From Hymenobacter siberiensis (GTDB lineage Bacteria; Bacteroidota; Bacteroidia; Cytophagales; Hymenobacteraceae): DNA of 64,000 nucleotides. This document shows positions 18,417 to 27,262 of this stretch, piece by piece. The DNA is taken from positions 3,410,001 through 3,474,000 of the forward strand of contig NZ_JAHLZZ010000001.1 in NCBI RefSeq assembly GCF_018967845.1, given 5' to 3'. Within the stretch, counting starts at the first letter, position 1; each line of letters starts with the position of its first letter. The translations under genes and the position numbers were made by a program. Under the pieces are notes generated by a model, which saw nothing but the letters and a program-made list of their open reading frames with translations, searched no databases and had not been told where the DNA came from.

Positions 18417-18431
18417 TTCCCACCAGTACTC

Positions 18432-20081
18432 ATGAAAAACGCATTATACCGGGGGCTAACGGCCCTCACGCTGAGCACCGCCCTGGCGGGCTTCAGCACG
18501 TCCTGCACCAAAGACCTGGACCAGACGCCGAAGTATGAGCTCACCGGCGACAAGGTGTACGTTGGGCTGGCCGGCTATAAGCAGGTGCTGGCCAAGCTCT
18601 ACGGCGGCTTCGCCCTCACCGGGGCTTCGGGCCCCGGCTCGGGCGACATCACCGGTATCGACGCCGGCACTTCCGACTACATCCGCCAGTGGTGGAGTGC
18701 CCAGGAGCTGACCACCGACGAAGCCGTGATTGCCTGGAACGACCCGGGCGTGCAGGAGTGGCACAAGCTGAGCTGGGATGCCAGCGACCCGCTGACCCGG
18801 GGTTTCTACAGCCGCCTGTACTACGAAATTGCCATCTGCAACGAATTCCTGCGCGAAGCCACCGACGACAAGCTCAGCAGCCGCCTGAGCAGCAGCGAGC
18901 AGGAACAGGGCAAGCTGTTCCGGGCCGAGGCCCGGTTCCTGCGGGCCGTAGCCTACTACCACGTCATCGACCTGTTCGGCAACGGCCCGTTCGTGACCGA
19001 GAAAGACCCCGTGGGTGGCCCGCTGCCCGTGTACAACACCCGCCAGCAGCTCTATAGCTTCGTGGAAAGCGAGCTGCTCGCTCTCACCAACGACCTGGCT
19101 ACCCCCCGCACCAATGAGTATGGCCGCGTAGACCAGGCCGCCGCGCACGGCTTCCTGGCCCGCCTCTACCTCAATGCCGGCGTGTATACCGGTACCCCGC
19201 AGTACGCCAAGGCCGCCACCGAAGCCAAGGCCGTGATTGACGCAGGCTACACGCTCAGCACCACGGCTGCGCCGGCGGTTGCCTCAGCCTACGGCCGCCT
19301 GTTTCTGGCCGACAATCACTTGGCGTCGGCCAAAAGTGAAATCATCTGGCCCGTCATTTTTGATGTAAACAGCGTGCAGAGCTACGGCGGCACCACGTTC
19401 CTCATCAACGGTGCCACAAGTGGGGCTGATGCCAGCTGGCAGCGCCTGGTAGGCCAAACCACCGGCTGGGGCGGTCTGCGTACCACTAGTGCTTTGTTCG
19501 ACAAGTTTTTCCTGGCTGGCGGCGACACCACCCGCGACCGCCGGGGCCGCTTCTACACCAAGGGCCAGACGCTGGCCATCACCGACCTGAGCCAGTTCAC
19601 GCAAGGCCTGGGCGTGGTGAAGTACCGCAACGTGAACTCGGCAGGCGTGGCGCAGGGGGCTTCGCTCAACTTTTCGAGCGTGGACTTCCCCATGTTGCGC
19701 CTAGCCGACATGATGCTCATCTACGCCGAAGCCGCTACCCGTGGCAGCGGTGACCGCACCCTGGCGCTGGGCTACGTGAACCAGATTCGTCGTCGGGGCT
19801 TCGGCCTGCCCACGACCACGGCCAGCGCCACGGCCGACATCACCGATGCCCAGCTGACCTCCGACTTCATCCTCGACGAGCGCGCCCGCGAGCTGCACTG
19901 GGAAGGCACCCGCCGCACCGACCTTATCCGCTACAGCAAGTTTGTGACCGGCGCCTACCTCTGGCCCTGGAAAGGCGGCATTTCGGGAGGCAAAGCGGTG
20001 GATGACAAGTACAAGCTGTTTCCGATTCCGGCCTCTGACCTCACGGCCAACCCGAACCTGAAGCAGAACCCCGGCTACTAA
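18432..20081 (+). CDS. SusD/RagB family glycan-binding lipoprotein
   Basis: The 549-residue product has a lipoprotein signal (LAGFSTSCTKDLDQTP, lipidated Cys near 25) and the SusD fold: N-terminal KDLDQTPKYEL, TPR-type helices with EQGKLFRAEARFLRAVAYYHVIDLFG (in parts), and the C-terminal FPMLRLADMMLIYAEA, ILDERARELHWEGTRRTDLIRY and FPIPASDLTANPNLKQNPGY. It caps the SusC barrel on the cell surface and captures oligosaccharide. It starts 15 bases after susC. Confidence 0.95.
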   Translation: MKNALYRGLTALTLSTALAGFSTSCTKDLDQTPKYELTGDKVYVGLAGYKQVLAKLYGGFALTGASGPGSGDITGIDAGTSDYIRQWWSAQELTTDEAVIAWNDPGVQEWHKLSWDASDPLTRGFYSRLYYEIAICNEFLREATDDKLSSRLSSSEQEQGKLFRAEARFLRAVAYYHVIDLFGNGPFVTEKDPVGGPLPVYNTRQQLYSFVESELLALTNDLATPRTNEYGRVDQAAAHGFLARLYLNAGVYTGTPQYAKAATEAKAVIDAGYTLSTTAAPAVASAYGRLFLADNHLASAKSEIIWPVIFDVNSVQSYGGTTFLINGATSGADASWQRLVGQTTGWGGLRTTSALFDKFFLAGGDTTRDRRGRFYTKGQTLAITDLSQFTQGLGVVKYRNVNSAGVAQGASLNFSSVDFPMLRLADMMLIYAEAATRGSGDRTLALGYVNQIRRRGFGLPTTTASATADITDAQLTSDFILDERARELHWEGTRRTDLIRYSKFVTGAYLWPWKGGISGGKAVDDKYKLFPIPASDLTANPNLKQNPGY

Positions 20082-20153
20082 GCTTTTTCTGCCTGCCCGG
20101 CGGCAACTCCGGGCAGGCAGTATCCTTTGTTCTCACTCAACTCACTTATTCTT

Positions 20154-20984
20154 ATGTATCGCTTATTTTCCAAAACGGCGGCCCTGGCCGGCCTGCTGGC
20201 CCTCAGCCTCACAGCCTGTAAGAAGGACGAGGTGCGGGTTAATTCCGAGTTCAGCGCCCCGCCGGTGCTGACGGCGAGCACCACCAACGCCGGGGCCCTG
20301 GCGAAGGCCAATGCCCAGAACACGGCCGTGACCTACACCTGGACGCCCTACACCATCACGACGTCGGACGATTCCAAAGTAGCCTCCACGGTAACCTACA
20401 CCCTGCAGATTGCCAAGGCGGGCACCAACTTCGCCACGGTACGGGAAATCAGCGGCGGCGTGGGCACGGCTTCTTCCCTGACCATCAAAACCATTGACCT
20501 GAACTCGGCCCTGCTGTTTCTGGGCCTGCCGTTTGGCCAGCCGGGCCTGGTTGATGTACGCCTGAAAACCTTCGTGGCTGGTAACCTGCCTACCCTCTAC
20601 TCCACCACGAAACAGCTCACGGCCACCCCCTACGACGAGTGCACGGCCCCCAACGCCGACACCTGGGGCCTGGTGGGCCCGGCCGGCGATGGCTGGCCCG
20701 GTGCTACCGCCACTGACCGCATGCTGAAGTGGGACTGTGTGGCCAATGCCTACGTGCTGCGCTCGGCCCTCAACGTCGGCGACTTCAAGTTCCGCAAGAA
20801 CCAGGACTGGGCCATCAACCTGGGCGCGCTGACCAAGCCCCTGATGCCCGGCGCCACCGCCACTACGCTGAAGATTAACGGCGAAGACATGTCAATTGCC
20901 GTGGCCGGCACCTACACGGTGAAGCTGACGATAACCGGCAGCGGAGCCAACGTGACGGCCGGTACGCTCACCGTCACACCCTAA
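20154..20984 (+). CDS. SusE-like surface lipoprotein
   Basis: From the ATG at 20154 the product has 276 residues. A lipobox LSLTACKKDE places the lipidated Cys near residue 20. The N-terminal half looks like a SusE immunoglobulin-like domain (TYTWTPYTITTSDDSKVASTVTYTLQI, seen in pieces), with a conserved aromatic core. The second half, with DTWGLVGPAGDGWPG, LKWDC and FKFRKNQDWAINLG, matches the starch-binding C-terminal modules of SusE/SusF, where Trp and Lys/Asn contact glucan. It is likely a surface glycan-binding accessory to SusCD. It ends the operon before a strong hairpin. Confidence 0.85.
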   Translation: MYRLFSKTAALAGLLALSLTACKKDEVRVNSEFSAPPVLTASTTNAGALAKANAQNTAVTYTWTPYTITTSDDSKVASTVTYTLQIAKAGTNFATVREISGGVGTASSLTIKTIDLNSALLFLGLPFGQPGLVDVRLKTFVAGNLPTLYSTTKQLTATPYDECTAPNADTWGLVGPAGDGWPGATATDRMLKWDCVANAYVLRSALNVGDFKFRKNQDWAINLGALTKPLMPGATATTLKINGEDMSIAVAGTYTVKLTITGSGANVTAGTLTVTP

Positions 20985-20993
20985 TTAAAAGCA

Positions 20994-21196
20994 TTCGTTT
21001 CGGAATCGAACGGACATAAAAAAGCCGCTGGCCATGTCAGCGGCTTTTTTATGTCCTAGGACTTACGCAGTTGAAACACTAACAAACTGAAAAACAGCAA
21101 TATAACAAATATGCGTCTTGAATGCAAGTCGTTGATTTTCAGGTTACATAGCTTTTGAAGTGCGTAAGTCCTATGTCCGTTCGATTCCGAAACGAA
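20994..21196. terminator. 37-bp-arm palindromic terminator, split by an inserted element
   Basis: The left arm (20994-21030) starts TTCGTTTCGGAATCG and ends AAAAAAGCCGCTG. Its complement begins at 21038 and runs to 21056, then resumes at 21179-21196 after an insertion. Removing 21057-21178 restores a perfect hairpin with 37-base arms and a 7-base loop. The inner part (GCCGCTG/CAGCGGC plus T run) still works as terminator for susCDE. Confidence 0.9.
21057..21173. mobile_element. 117-bp MITE-like element with 13-bp terminal repeats
   Basis: The ends TAGGACTTACGCA and TGCGTAAGTCCTA are perfect 13-base inverted repeats. The element is flanked by the direct repeat TGTCC (21052-21056 and 21174-21178), a target-site duplication. 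The interior is AT-rich and has no gene, so it must have been moved by a transposase encoded elsewhere. Confidence 0.88.
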
Positions 21197-21863
21197 GCAG
21201 AGCGTATGCTGGCAGCCGCTGGATTGAAAACAGCCTTTTGAGTAAGTAACGGTTTCGTAATTAAAGTAGTGCGCCATGCTTCGACAAGCTCAGTATTACC
21301 TCCTGTTTGGATACGCTCTAAGCGGCTGCATACTGCTCCGGGCGCAGCATCGTGCGTACGGAAGTGATTCCAATCGTGAAAGCAATGGCAACGTCCCGCC
21401 GGATGCATGGCTACGCCAGTATGCGGCCTATGCTTCGCGTGGCGAAGTCACTATGTTGCTGCCTTTCTTCCTGCACATGCACCGGGCAGGCACCGGGCAG
21501 GCACCGGCCACGAAAAAACGCATTTTAGAGGGCGTATCGGCCGTGCACAGATTCAGCAAAATGGAGGAGCCAGCCCCGTGAAAGCTGACGAGCTAGCCAC
21601 GGCCTACTTACTTACCGGCCGAAGCCGCTCAGATTTCGGAAGCATTGAGGATGTTACCCACCCAAGTGCGAAACTGACCAAGGTTTCAGCCGGGGAAGGA
21701 CACAGCCAAAACAGGTTATCTGGCGTCATCCCGGCTTTTTTCAAACCAAGAACAACGGTTTTTTCAAAAAAAGTTTTCTGCAATCGTTTGTTCGCTTTCG
21801 GCCACTCAGCCGGTTCCCACACTACTTGCTACTTTCGTTGTCTGCTTCATAATTCCCTCTCCT
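21179..21863. other. gene-poor spacer with a decayed palindrome remnant
   Basis: About 690 bases without a convincing gene. Near 21275-21292 the sequence ATGCTTCGACAAGCTCAG matches half of a type-A palindrome. Frames of about 100 residues exist but start inside that remnant and have no recognisable features. Confidence 0.45.
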
Positions 21864-22718
21864 ATGATACTTATTGCCGACGGCGGCTCAACGAAATGCA
21901 GCTGGTGCCAGCTCGACGACGCGCACAACCGCGTGTACTTTAACACGGAGGGCTATAACCCTGATTTCATGGACACGGCGGCCATTGTGGCCTCGCTCAA
22001 CCAGCACCTGCCCAGTACGCTGCCCCGCGAGGAGGTGACCGACGTGCATTTCTACGGCGCGGGCGTGTCGTCGGCGCAGAAGGCGGAGGTGATTGCGGCG
22101 GCCCTGCGCCAGGTATTTCCCAAGGCCAAGACCCACGTAACCGAAGACCTGCTGGCCGCGGCCCGCGCCCTGCTGGGCCACAAGCCCGGCTTCGCGGCCA
22201 TTCTGGGCACGGGCACCAACTCCTGCCTGTATGATGGCGAGAAAATCACGTACAACGTGGATTCGCTGGGGTATTTCCTAGGCGATGAGGGTTCGGGCTC
22301 GTACTTCGGCAAGCGGCTGCTGCGCGACTACCTACGTGGCCTGCTGCCCGATGGCCTGCAGGAGATTTTCAAGGAGACATACGCGCTGGGCTCGCGCAAC
22401 GACATTCTGGACCGCCTCTACAACCAGCCGCTGCCCAACCGCTACCTGGCCAATTTCGCCAAGTTTGCCTACGACCACAACAACGTGAGCTACTGCCGCG
22501 AAATCGTACTCGAAGGCTTCGAAACCTTCTTCCAGAACCTGGTGCTGCACTACCCGCGCTTTCAGGAATACACCTTCAACTGCGTGGGCTCGGTGGGCTA
22601 CAATTTCCGCGATGTGCTGACGCAGGTGGCCAAAACCCACGGCATGGAAGTGGGCAAGATTATCCGCTCCCCTATCGACGATTTGGTGGCGTACCACGAC
22701 GAATTGCCGGTGCGGTAA
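21864..22718 (+). CDS. BadF/BadG-family ATPase, N-acetylglucosamine-kinase-like
   Basis: The 284-residue product has the actin-like ATPase fold: phosphate 1 motif MILIADGGSTKCSW, LGTGTNSCLYDG for phosphate 2, GYFLGDEGSGSYFGKRLL as the conserved sugar-kinase loop, and a C-terminal CVGSVGYNF adenosine motif. This set is typical of BadF/BadG/BcrA/BcrD proteins annotated as N-acetylglucosamine kinases in Bacteroidota. It probably phosphorylates an amino sugar in the cytoplasm. It follows the sus region but has its own upstream spacer, so joint regulation is not shown. Confidence 0.85.
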   Translation: MILIADGGSTKCSWCQLDDAHNRVYFNTEGYNPDFMDTAAIVASLNQHLPSTLPREEVTDVHFYGAGVSSAQKAEVIAAALRQVFPKAKTHVTEDLLAAARALLGHKPGFAAILGTGTNSCLYDGEKITYNVDSLGYFLGDEGSGSYFGKRLLRDYLRGLLPDGLQEIFKETYALGSRNDILDRLYNQPLPNRYLANFAKFAYDHNNVSYCREIVLEGFETFFQNLVLHYPRFQEYTFNCVGSVGYNFRDVLTQVAKTHGMEVGKIIRSPIDDLVAYHDELPVR

Positions 22719-22749
22719 ACGCTGGTTTTGTTAGTACTGAGATGCGTCT

Positions 22750-22858
22750 CAGAACGTCATGCTGAGCGCAGCCGAAGCAGCTCGCGTGTGGTAGTAACTC
22801 AATCGATTGGATACTATGGCACGCGAGCTGCTTCGGCTGCGCTCAGCATGACGTTCTG
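22750..22858. repeat. type-A palindrome
   Basis: Perfect 39-base arms (CAGAACGTCATGCTGAGCGC...GCGTG) around a 31-base centre containing GTAGTAACTCAATCG. It is the best copy of this family in the window. Confidence 0.92.
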
Positions 22859-22872
22859 AATAACCGCTTCAC

Positions 22873-22909
22873 AAAAAAAGGCCGCTTCCAACTGGAAGCG
22901 GCCTTTTTC
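22873..22909. terminator. bidirectional terminator between kinase and amylase genes
   Basis: AAAAAGGCCGCTTCCA, a short loop and TGGAAGCGGCCTTTTT form a hairpin with A and T runs on both sides, between two converging genes. Confidence 0.9.
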
Positions 22910-22929
22910 GTGGCCCTGGTTAGGCAGCG

Positions 22930-25791
22930 TTAGTGCTGCACTACAATGCGGGTAGTTTGCATAAGCTGGCCGGTGCTGAGGCGCACCACATAAATGCCAT
23001 TGGCCAGGTCCTGCACGGGCAGGGCGAGCTCGTGCGCGCCGGCGGCCTGCGTAGCGCGGCTGCTGATGGTGCGTACGGTAGCGCCGAGCACGTTGTGCAC
23101 CGTGACGGTGACGACAGCCGGCGTGGCCAGCTCATACTGCAGGCTGGCGGTGCTGCTGCTGGGGTTGGGCACGGCCACGAGGCGCAGGGCATCGGTGCGG
23201 CTGGCTTTGGTGCCCAGCAGAACAGCCTTTTTGAGGCGGCGCGTGGTGTAAACGGCGTAGGCGCCGGGAGCCAACGTGATGAGCGCATTGGCGTTGGTCA
23301 CGGTGATGCTGTCGCCGGACAGGTAGTTGTACCACTTGCCGGTGCGCTGGAAGGCGGGGTCGATGGTGGTGCTGGTCACGTCGAAGTTACCGATGATGGT
23401 GATGTTCTGCGTGGCGTTGCTGACGTGGATGGACTTGGCGGCGCCGGCCAGCTGCTGCGTGTAGCCGGTGGGGTTGGCAAAGGCGGACTCCTGCTTTTTG
23501 AGGGCAATCAGGGCGCGCTGCACATCGTAGAGCTGGCGGCGGTTGGCATCCTGGTAGTAGGCCCACACGGGCTGCTTGGCGCTCAGCTTGCACTGGTCGT
23601 TGCCATAGGGCGTGGGCACGGTGCCATTCGAGCAGGCGAAGATGGACTTGTCGTAGCCCAGCTCGCCAAACTGCCACACCATTTTGGGGCCGGGCACGGT
23701 GAAGAAGAAGGCCGAGGCCAGCTCGATGCGCGCCAGGGCGGTGTTGAGGTCGCGGGTGCTGTAGGTGCCGGCCGAATTGCCGAAGGTGAGGTTCTTGTAC
23801 ATCAGGCGCTCCTCGTCGTGGCTTTCCATGTAGGTTACCAGGTTGGGGCTGTTCCAGCCGCGACCACCCTGGGCGGTGCTGCCGTAGTAGCCGTAGCTGA
23901 AGTTCGAATTGGGCAGGTAGCCCATCGTGGCCTCGTTGTAGTTATTAACGGCGTTGCCCCATATCATGAAGCCGGCGTCGGCCAGGGCCTTACCCTCGCG
24001 GTTTTCGGGGAAATGCTCCAGAATGGGGTACAGGTTAGCATCGACGCCAATCATGTGTTGGTAATAATCTAGCCAGATGTTGATGCGCGATTGGTCGTAG
24101 TTGCCGTAGGTGTTGCCCGTGCTGGGCTGCTGCGTGAAGCCGCCAGCCAGGTCAAAGCGGTAGCCATCAATGTGGTATTCCTGAAGCCAGAACGACATCA
24201 CCTGCTTCGAGAAGGACCTGGTGAGGGCGCTTTCGTGGTTGAAGTCGTTGTACACACTATACGGGTGCGGGGCCGTCACGTTGAACCACGGGTTATCGGA
24301 CGAAGGGCCGCCGTTAGCCCCGGCGTATAGCTGCACCATTGGGCTCTGGCCGGTGGAGTGGTTGAGCACCATGTCCAGAATTACGGCGATGCCGCGGCGG
24401 TGGCATTCATCTATGAACTGCTTGAAGGCCTGCTTGGTGCCATAGTATTTATCGGGCGCGAAGAAGAAATCGGGGCTGTAGCCCCAGTTGTCGTTGCCGT
24501 CGAATTCATTGATGGGCATCAGCTCGATGGCATTCACGCCGAGGCGCGAGAGGTAGTTCAGGGTGTCGCGCAGGGTCTGGTAGTCGTGGCGGGCGATGAA
24601 GTCGCGCATCAGCAGCTCATACACCACGAGGTTGGTGCGGTTGGGGCGCTGGAAGGTGGTAGCTGTCCACACGTAGGGCGTCTGGTTGGTTTGCAGCACC
24701 GACACAATGCCCGTGGTGCGGCCCGTGGGGTAGGCCTTGAGGCCGGGGTAGGTCACGGCCGGGATGTACTGGTCGTCGTTCGGGTCCAGGATTTTCTCGC
24801 AGTAGGGGTCGGCCACGCGCAGGGTGCCGTCCACGAGGTACTGGTAGGCGTATTCGCGGCCGGCGGTGAGGCCGTTGATTTGCACCCACCAGCGGTTGCC
24901 GTCGGGCGTTTTGTTCATGTAGCTGGCGTTGGTTGTCTGCCAGTTGTTGAACTCGCCCAGGACATAAGCAAACTGCTTGTTTGGGGCCGTGAGGTTGAGG
25001 ATGACCGACGTGCCGCCATTCAGGTACGTAACGCCGTCCTTGGCCCCGGCGGGCAGCGCGGCAACGGTAACGGTGGGGCGCACCACAAAAATCAGCGAAT
25101 CGACCGCCTGGTTGGTACCGCTGACGGCGCTGAAGCGCACCACGTTGCGGCCGGTGGCCGCTGTGACGGTGGTGGTGAGGGTGGTGGCGCTGGCCTGCTG
25201 GGCCACCTGCGTACCATTGAGACTGAAGGCCAGGTTGGCCGTGGCGGAGGCCGTACCCGTTACGCTTACTTGTGCGCCCAGGGCCACGAACAGCGGGTTG
25301 CCGCTGGCGTTGGAAGTCGGGTTGGTGATGCGGACCGACAGGGCAGTCGTGGACGCATCCACGAAAATGTCGCCGCCGCCGGTGGCCCGGCCCACCGTGG
25401 AGCCGTCGGCATTCTTGAAAATCATGCCCAGGCGCAGCAGCGTTTCGGCCGCCGGAATGGGGTAGAACGTGCGCGGCGTGAAGGTGATGGTGTAGATGTT
25501 GGGGTTGCTGGCGCTACGGGTCATCTGCGCCGAGGGGTCGGCCACGCCGAAGCTGGGGCTGTGCACGTTGCGCCAGTTGGTGTTGCTGGAGCTCAGGTTG
25601 GTCACGGTGCCGGTCCAGATGTAGACGTTGCCGGTGAAATTGGCCAGCGCCCCGTTGCCCTGACTGGCATCGTAGGTGATGGTGACGGGCGTGGTATCGG
25701 TGAAGAAAACCGGCGAGGTAGTTACCTGCGCCTGGGCGGTCCAGGCCAGCAGGGTCAACAGCAGGGCGGTGAGGTGTCGAAGTTTTTGCAT
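22930..25791 (-). CDS. secreted GH13 alpha-amylase family enzyme with T9SS tail
   Basis: The 953-residue product has a signal peptide (ending WTAQAQ), N-terminal beta-sandwich modules including a CBM48-like segment (YVLGEFNNWQ), a GH13 barrel (about 385-760) and a C-terminal type IX secretion domain (VAVPNPSSSTASLQYEL ... GIYVVRLSTGQLMQTTRIVVQH, in parts). GH13 regions are visible: I DMVLNHS, II GYRFDLAGG with the nucleophile Asp, III ILEHFPEN with the acid Glu, IV YMESHDEER with the transition-state Asp. It likely cleaves alpha-1,4-glucan outside the cell and feeds the SusCDE system. An AAACGTTT operator lies 76 bases upstream. Confidence 0.93.
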   Translation of the reverse strand: MQKLRHLTALLLTLLAWTAQAQVTTSPVFFTDTTPVTITYDASQGNGALANFTGNVYIWTGTVTNLSSSNTNWRNVHSPSFGVADPSAQMTRSASNPNIYTITFTPRTFYPIPAAETLLRLGMIFKNADGSTVGRATGGGDIFVDASTTALSVRITNPTSNASGNPLFVALGAQVSVTGTASATANLAFSLNGTQVAQQASATTLTTTVTAATGRNVVRFSAVSGTNQAVDSLIFVVRPTVTVAALPAGAKDGVTYLNGGTSVILNLTAPNKQFAYVLGEFNNWQTTNASYMNKTPDGNRWWVQINGLTAGREYAYQYLVDGTLRVADPYCEKILDPNDDQYIPAVTYPGLKAYPTGRTTGIVSVLQTNQTPYVWTATTFQRPNRTNLVVYELLMRDFIARHDYQTLRDTLNYLSRLGVNAIELMPINEFDGNDNWGYSPDFFFAPDKYYGTKQAFKQFIDECHRRGIAVILDMVLNHSTGQSPMVQLYAGANGGPSSDNPWFNVTAPHPYSVYNDFNHESALTRSFSKQVMSFWLQEYHIDGYRFDLAGGFTQQPSTGNTYGNYDQSRINIWLDYYQHMIGVDANLYPILEHFPENREGKALADAGFMIWGNAVNNYNEATMGYLPNSNFSYGYYGSTAQGGRGWNSPNLVTYMESHDEERLMYKNLTFGNSAGTYSTRDLNTALARIELASAFFFTVPGPKMVWQFGELGYDKSIFACSNGTVPTPYGNDQCKLSAKQPVWAYYQDANRRQLYDVQRALIALKKQESAFANPTGYTQQLAGAAKSIHVSNATQNITIIGNFDVTSTTIDPAFQRTGKWYNYLSGDSITVTNANALITLAPGAYAVYTTRRLKKAVLLGTKASRTDALRLVAVPNPSSSTASLQYELATPAVVTVTVHNVLGATVRTISSRATQAAGAHELALPVQDLANGIYVVRLSTGQLMQTTRIVVQH

Positions 25792-25866
25792 TGGGAATTT
25801 TTAGGATGCGAAATGAGAAGGAAGTGGTTGATTAAAAATTGCTTAGATAGCTGAAATAAAAGCTTG

Positions 25867-25881
25867 CGGAAACGTTTGCCA
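25867..25881 (-). promoter_or_regulatory. LacI-type operator-like palindrome upstream of the amylase
   Basis: On the minus strand GGCAAACGTTTCCGC has the core AAACGTTT (25877-25870). The same GCAAACGTTT occurs upstream of susC at 15245-15254. Confidence 0.45.
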
Positions 25882-25987
25882 AGCCTGTAATTAATTGTTT
25901 TTGTTGACAAACCAAGTCGCAAGATACGCCATTGGAGCCAGCAGCCGGCTTTATGGGGCATACCTTTAGGCACTATTTATAGCCTGC

Positions 25988-26986
25988 ATGGCGCTTGTCT
26001 CGTTGATTTTAGATTTGTTCGGGCGCGGGCGTCTGGCCGGGCTGGCCATGGGCGGTGCGCTGGCGGTGCCACTGGCCGGGCGCGGGCAGGTGCCGCTCCG
26101 TACCGACAGTGCGAGTGGCCCGCCGGTTCGCTCGGTTGATGTCTCCTCACGCAGCAACTTTCCGGTTGATTCGGTGGCACTGCGCAAGCGCCGCTTGCGT
26201 CTACTCGTGAGCGGCACGGCGCTGAGCTACGGCGTTATTTACACCGGCCTCACCACGGCCTGGTACACCGGCGAGCGGGTGCAGCTGCACTGGTTCAACG
26301 ACCTGCCCGAGTGGCAGCAGCTCGACAAGTGCGGGCATTTCTGGGGCGCGTTTCAGGAAAGCCGGGGCGCGGTGGATATGCTGCGCTGGGCCGGCCTGAG
26401 CGAGAAAAAGGCCATCTGGTACGGCTCGTTTGTGGGCTTCGTGGTGCAGAGCCCGATTGAAATCCTCGACGGCTTCGACCCGGCTTACGGCGCGTCGGCC
26501 ACCGATTTGGCGGCCAATTTCCTGGGCTCCTCGGCCCTGCTGGCCCAGCAGCTGGCCTGGCACGATGTCCGCATCATGCCCAAATGGTCGTTTCATCTCA
26601 CCAGCTACGCCGCCATGCGCCCCAACGTGCTGGGCAGCAACGTGCCTGAGCGCTGGCTGAAGGACTACAACGGCCAGACCTACTGGCTTTGCACCGATGT
26701 AGGCGCGTTCCTAAAGCCCGGCAACCGCTGGCCCCGCTGGCTGCAACCCGCCGTGGGCTACGGCGGCCAGGACATGGTGTATAACGACGACGGCACCAAC
26801 GCCGAAAAAGGCCTGCGCCCCTACCGCCAGTTTTACCTTTCGCTCGACGTAGATTTGCGCCGCATTCCCACCCGTAGCCCGCTGCTGAAAAAGATATTCT
26901 ACACCCTCAGCATTTTCCACTTGCCAGCCCCGGCGCTGGAGTACAACGGGCGCGACGGTTTTGGCTTTCACGGCCTATACATGTAA
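25988..26986 (+). CDS. DUF2279-type membrane-associated protein
   Basis: The 332-residue product has a hydrophobic N-terminus (LAGLAMGGALAVPLAG) that could be a signal or anchor, then a DUF2279/YfiM-like region with LDKCGHFWGAFQESRG and GFVVQSPIEILDGFDPAYGASATDLAANFLGS (in parts). A C-terminal part of about 130 residues contains LQPAVGYGGQDMVY and FYLSLDVDLRRIP, which read like outer-membrane beta-strands. The function of the family is unknown. It stands alone, divergent from the amylase gene. Confidence 0.75.
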   Translation: MALVSLILDLFGRGRLAGLAMGGALAVPLAGRGQVPLRTDSASGPPVRSVDVSSRSNFPVDSVALRKRRLRLLVSGTALSYGVIYTGLTTAWYTGERVQLHWFNDLPEWQQLDKCGHFWGAFQESRGAVDMLRWAGLSEKKAIWYGSFVGFVVQSPIEILDGFDPAYGASATDLAANFLGSSALLAQQLAWHDVRIMPKWSFHLTSYAAMRPNVLGSNVPERWLKDYNGQTYWLCTDVGAFLKPGNRWPRWLQPAVGYGGQDMVYNDDGTNAEKGLRPYRQFYLSLDVDLRRIPTRSPLLKKIFYTLSIFHLPAPALEYNGRDGFGFHGLYM

Positions 26987-27262
26987 ATCACGGATTACGC
27001 GGGTTTTACGGATTTTTTAGGTGAGTATGCTAATGATATTCTGCACATTATCACTGGTATTTGTGGGCATTTTTGTGTGGCATGATGGGAGGCTTTCTAC
27101 CTTAAAAAAGAGGTAAGGCATCTGTCGGCACGCCAAAAACGTACTTTTGTAGACCCAGCCCATCCGGGCGGGTCAAAATGAAGAAAAACGGACTACTTCC
27201 GGCGGCCGATAATCGTCCACAAAACCCGTGAAATCCGTTTAAATCTGCCAAATCCGTGATTT
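26987..27262. other. spacer with inverted heptad-type repeats and a possible promoter
   Basis: About 275 bases. Both ends carry runs of ATCACGGATT/ACGGATTT words (26988-27020) and their complement (27220-27262). A TACTTTTG box at 27142-27149 fits the TAnnTTTG consensus and may drive the downstream gene. Confidence 0.45.

Noticed and set aside
21276..21581. 101-codon plus-strand frame
   Set aside because: It starts inside a type-A palindrome remnant, has no recognisable domain and no orderly composition.
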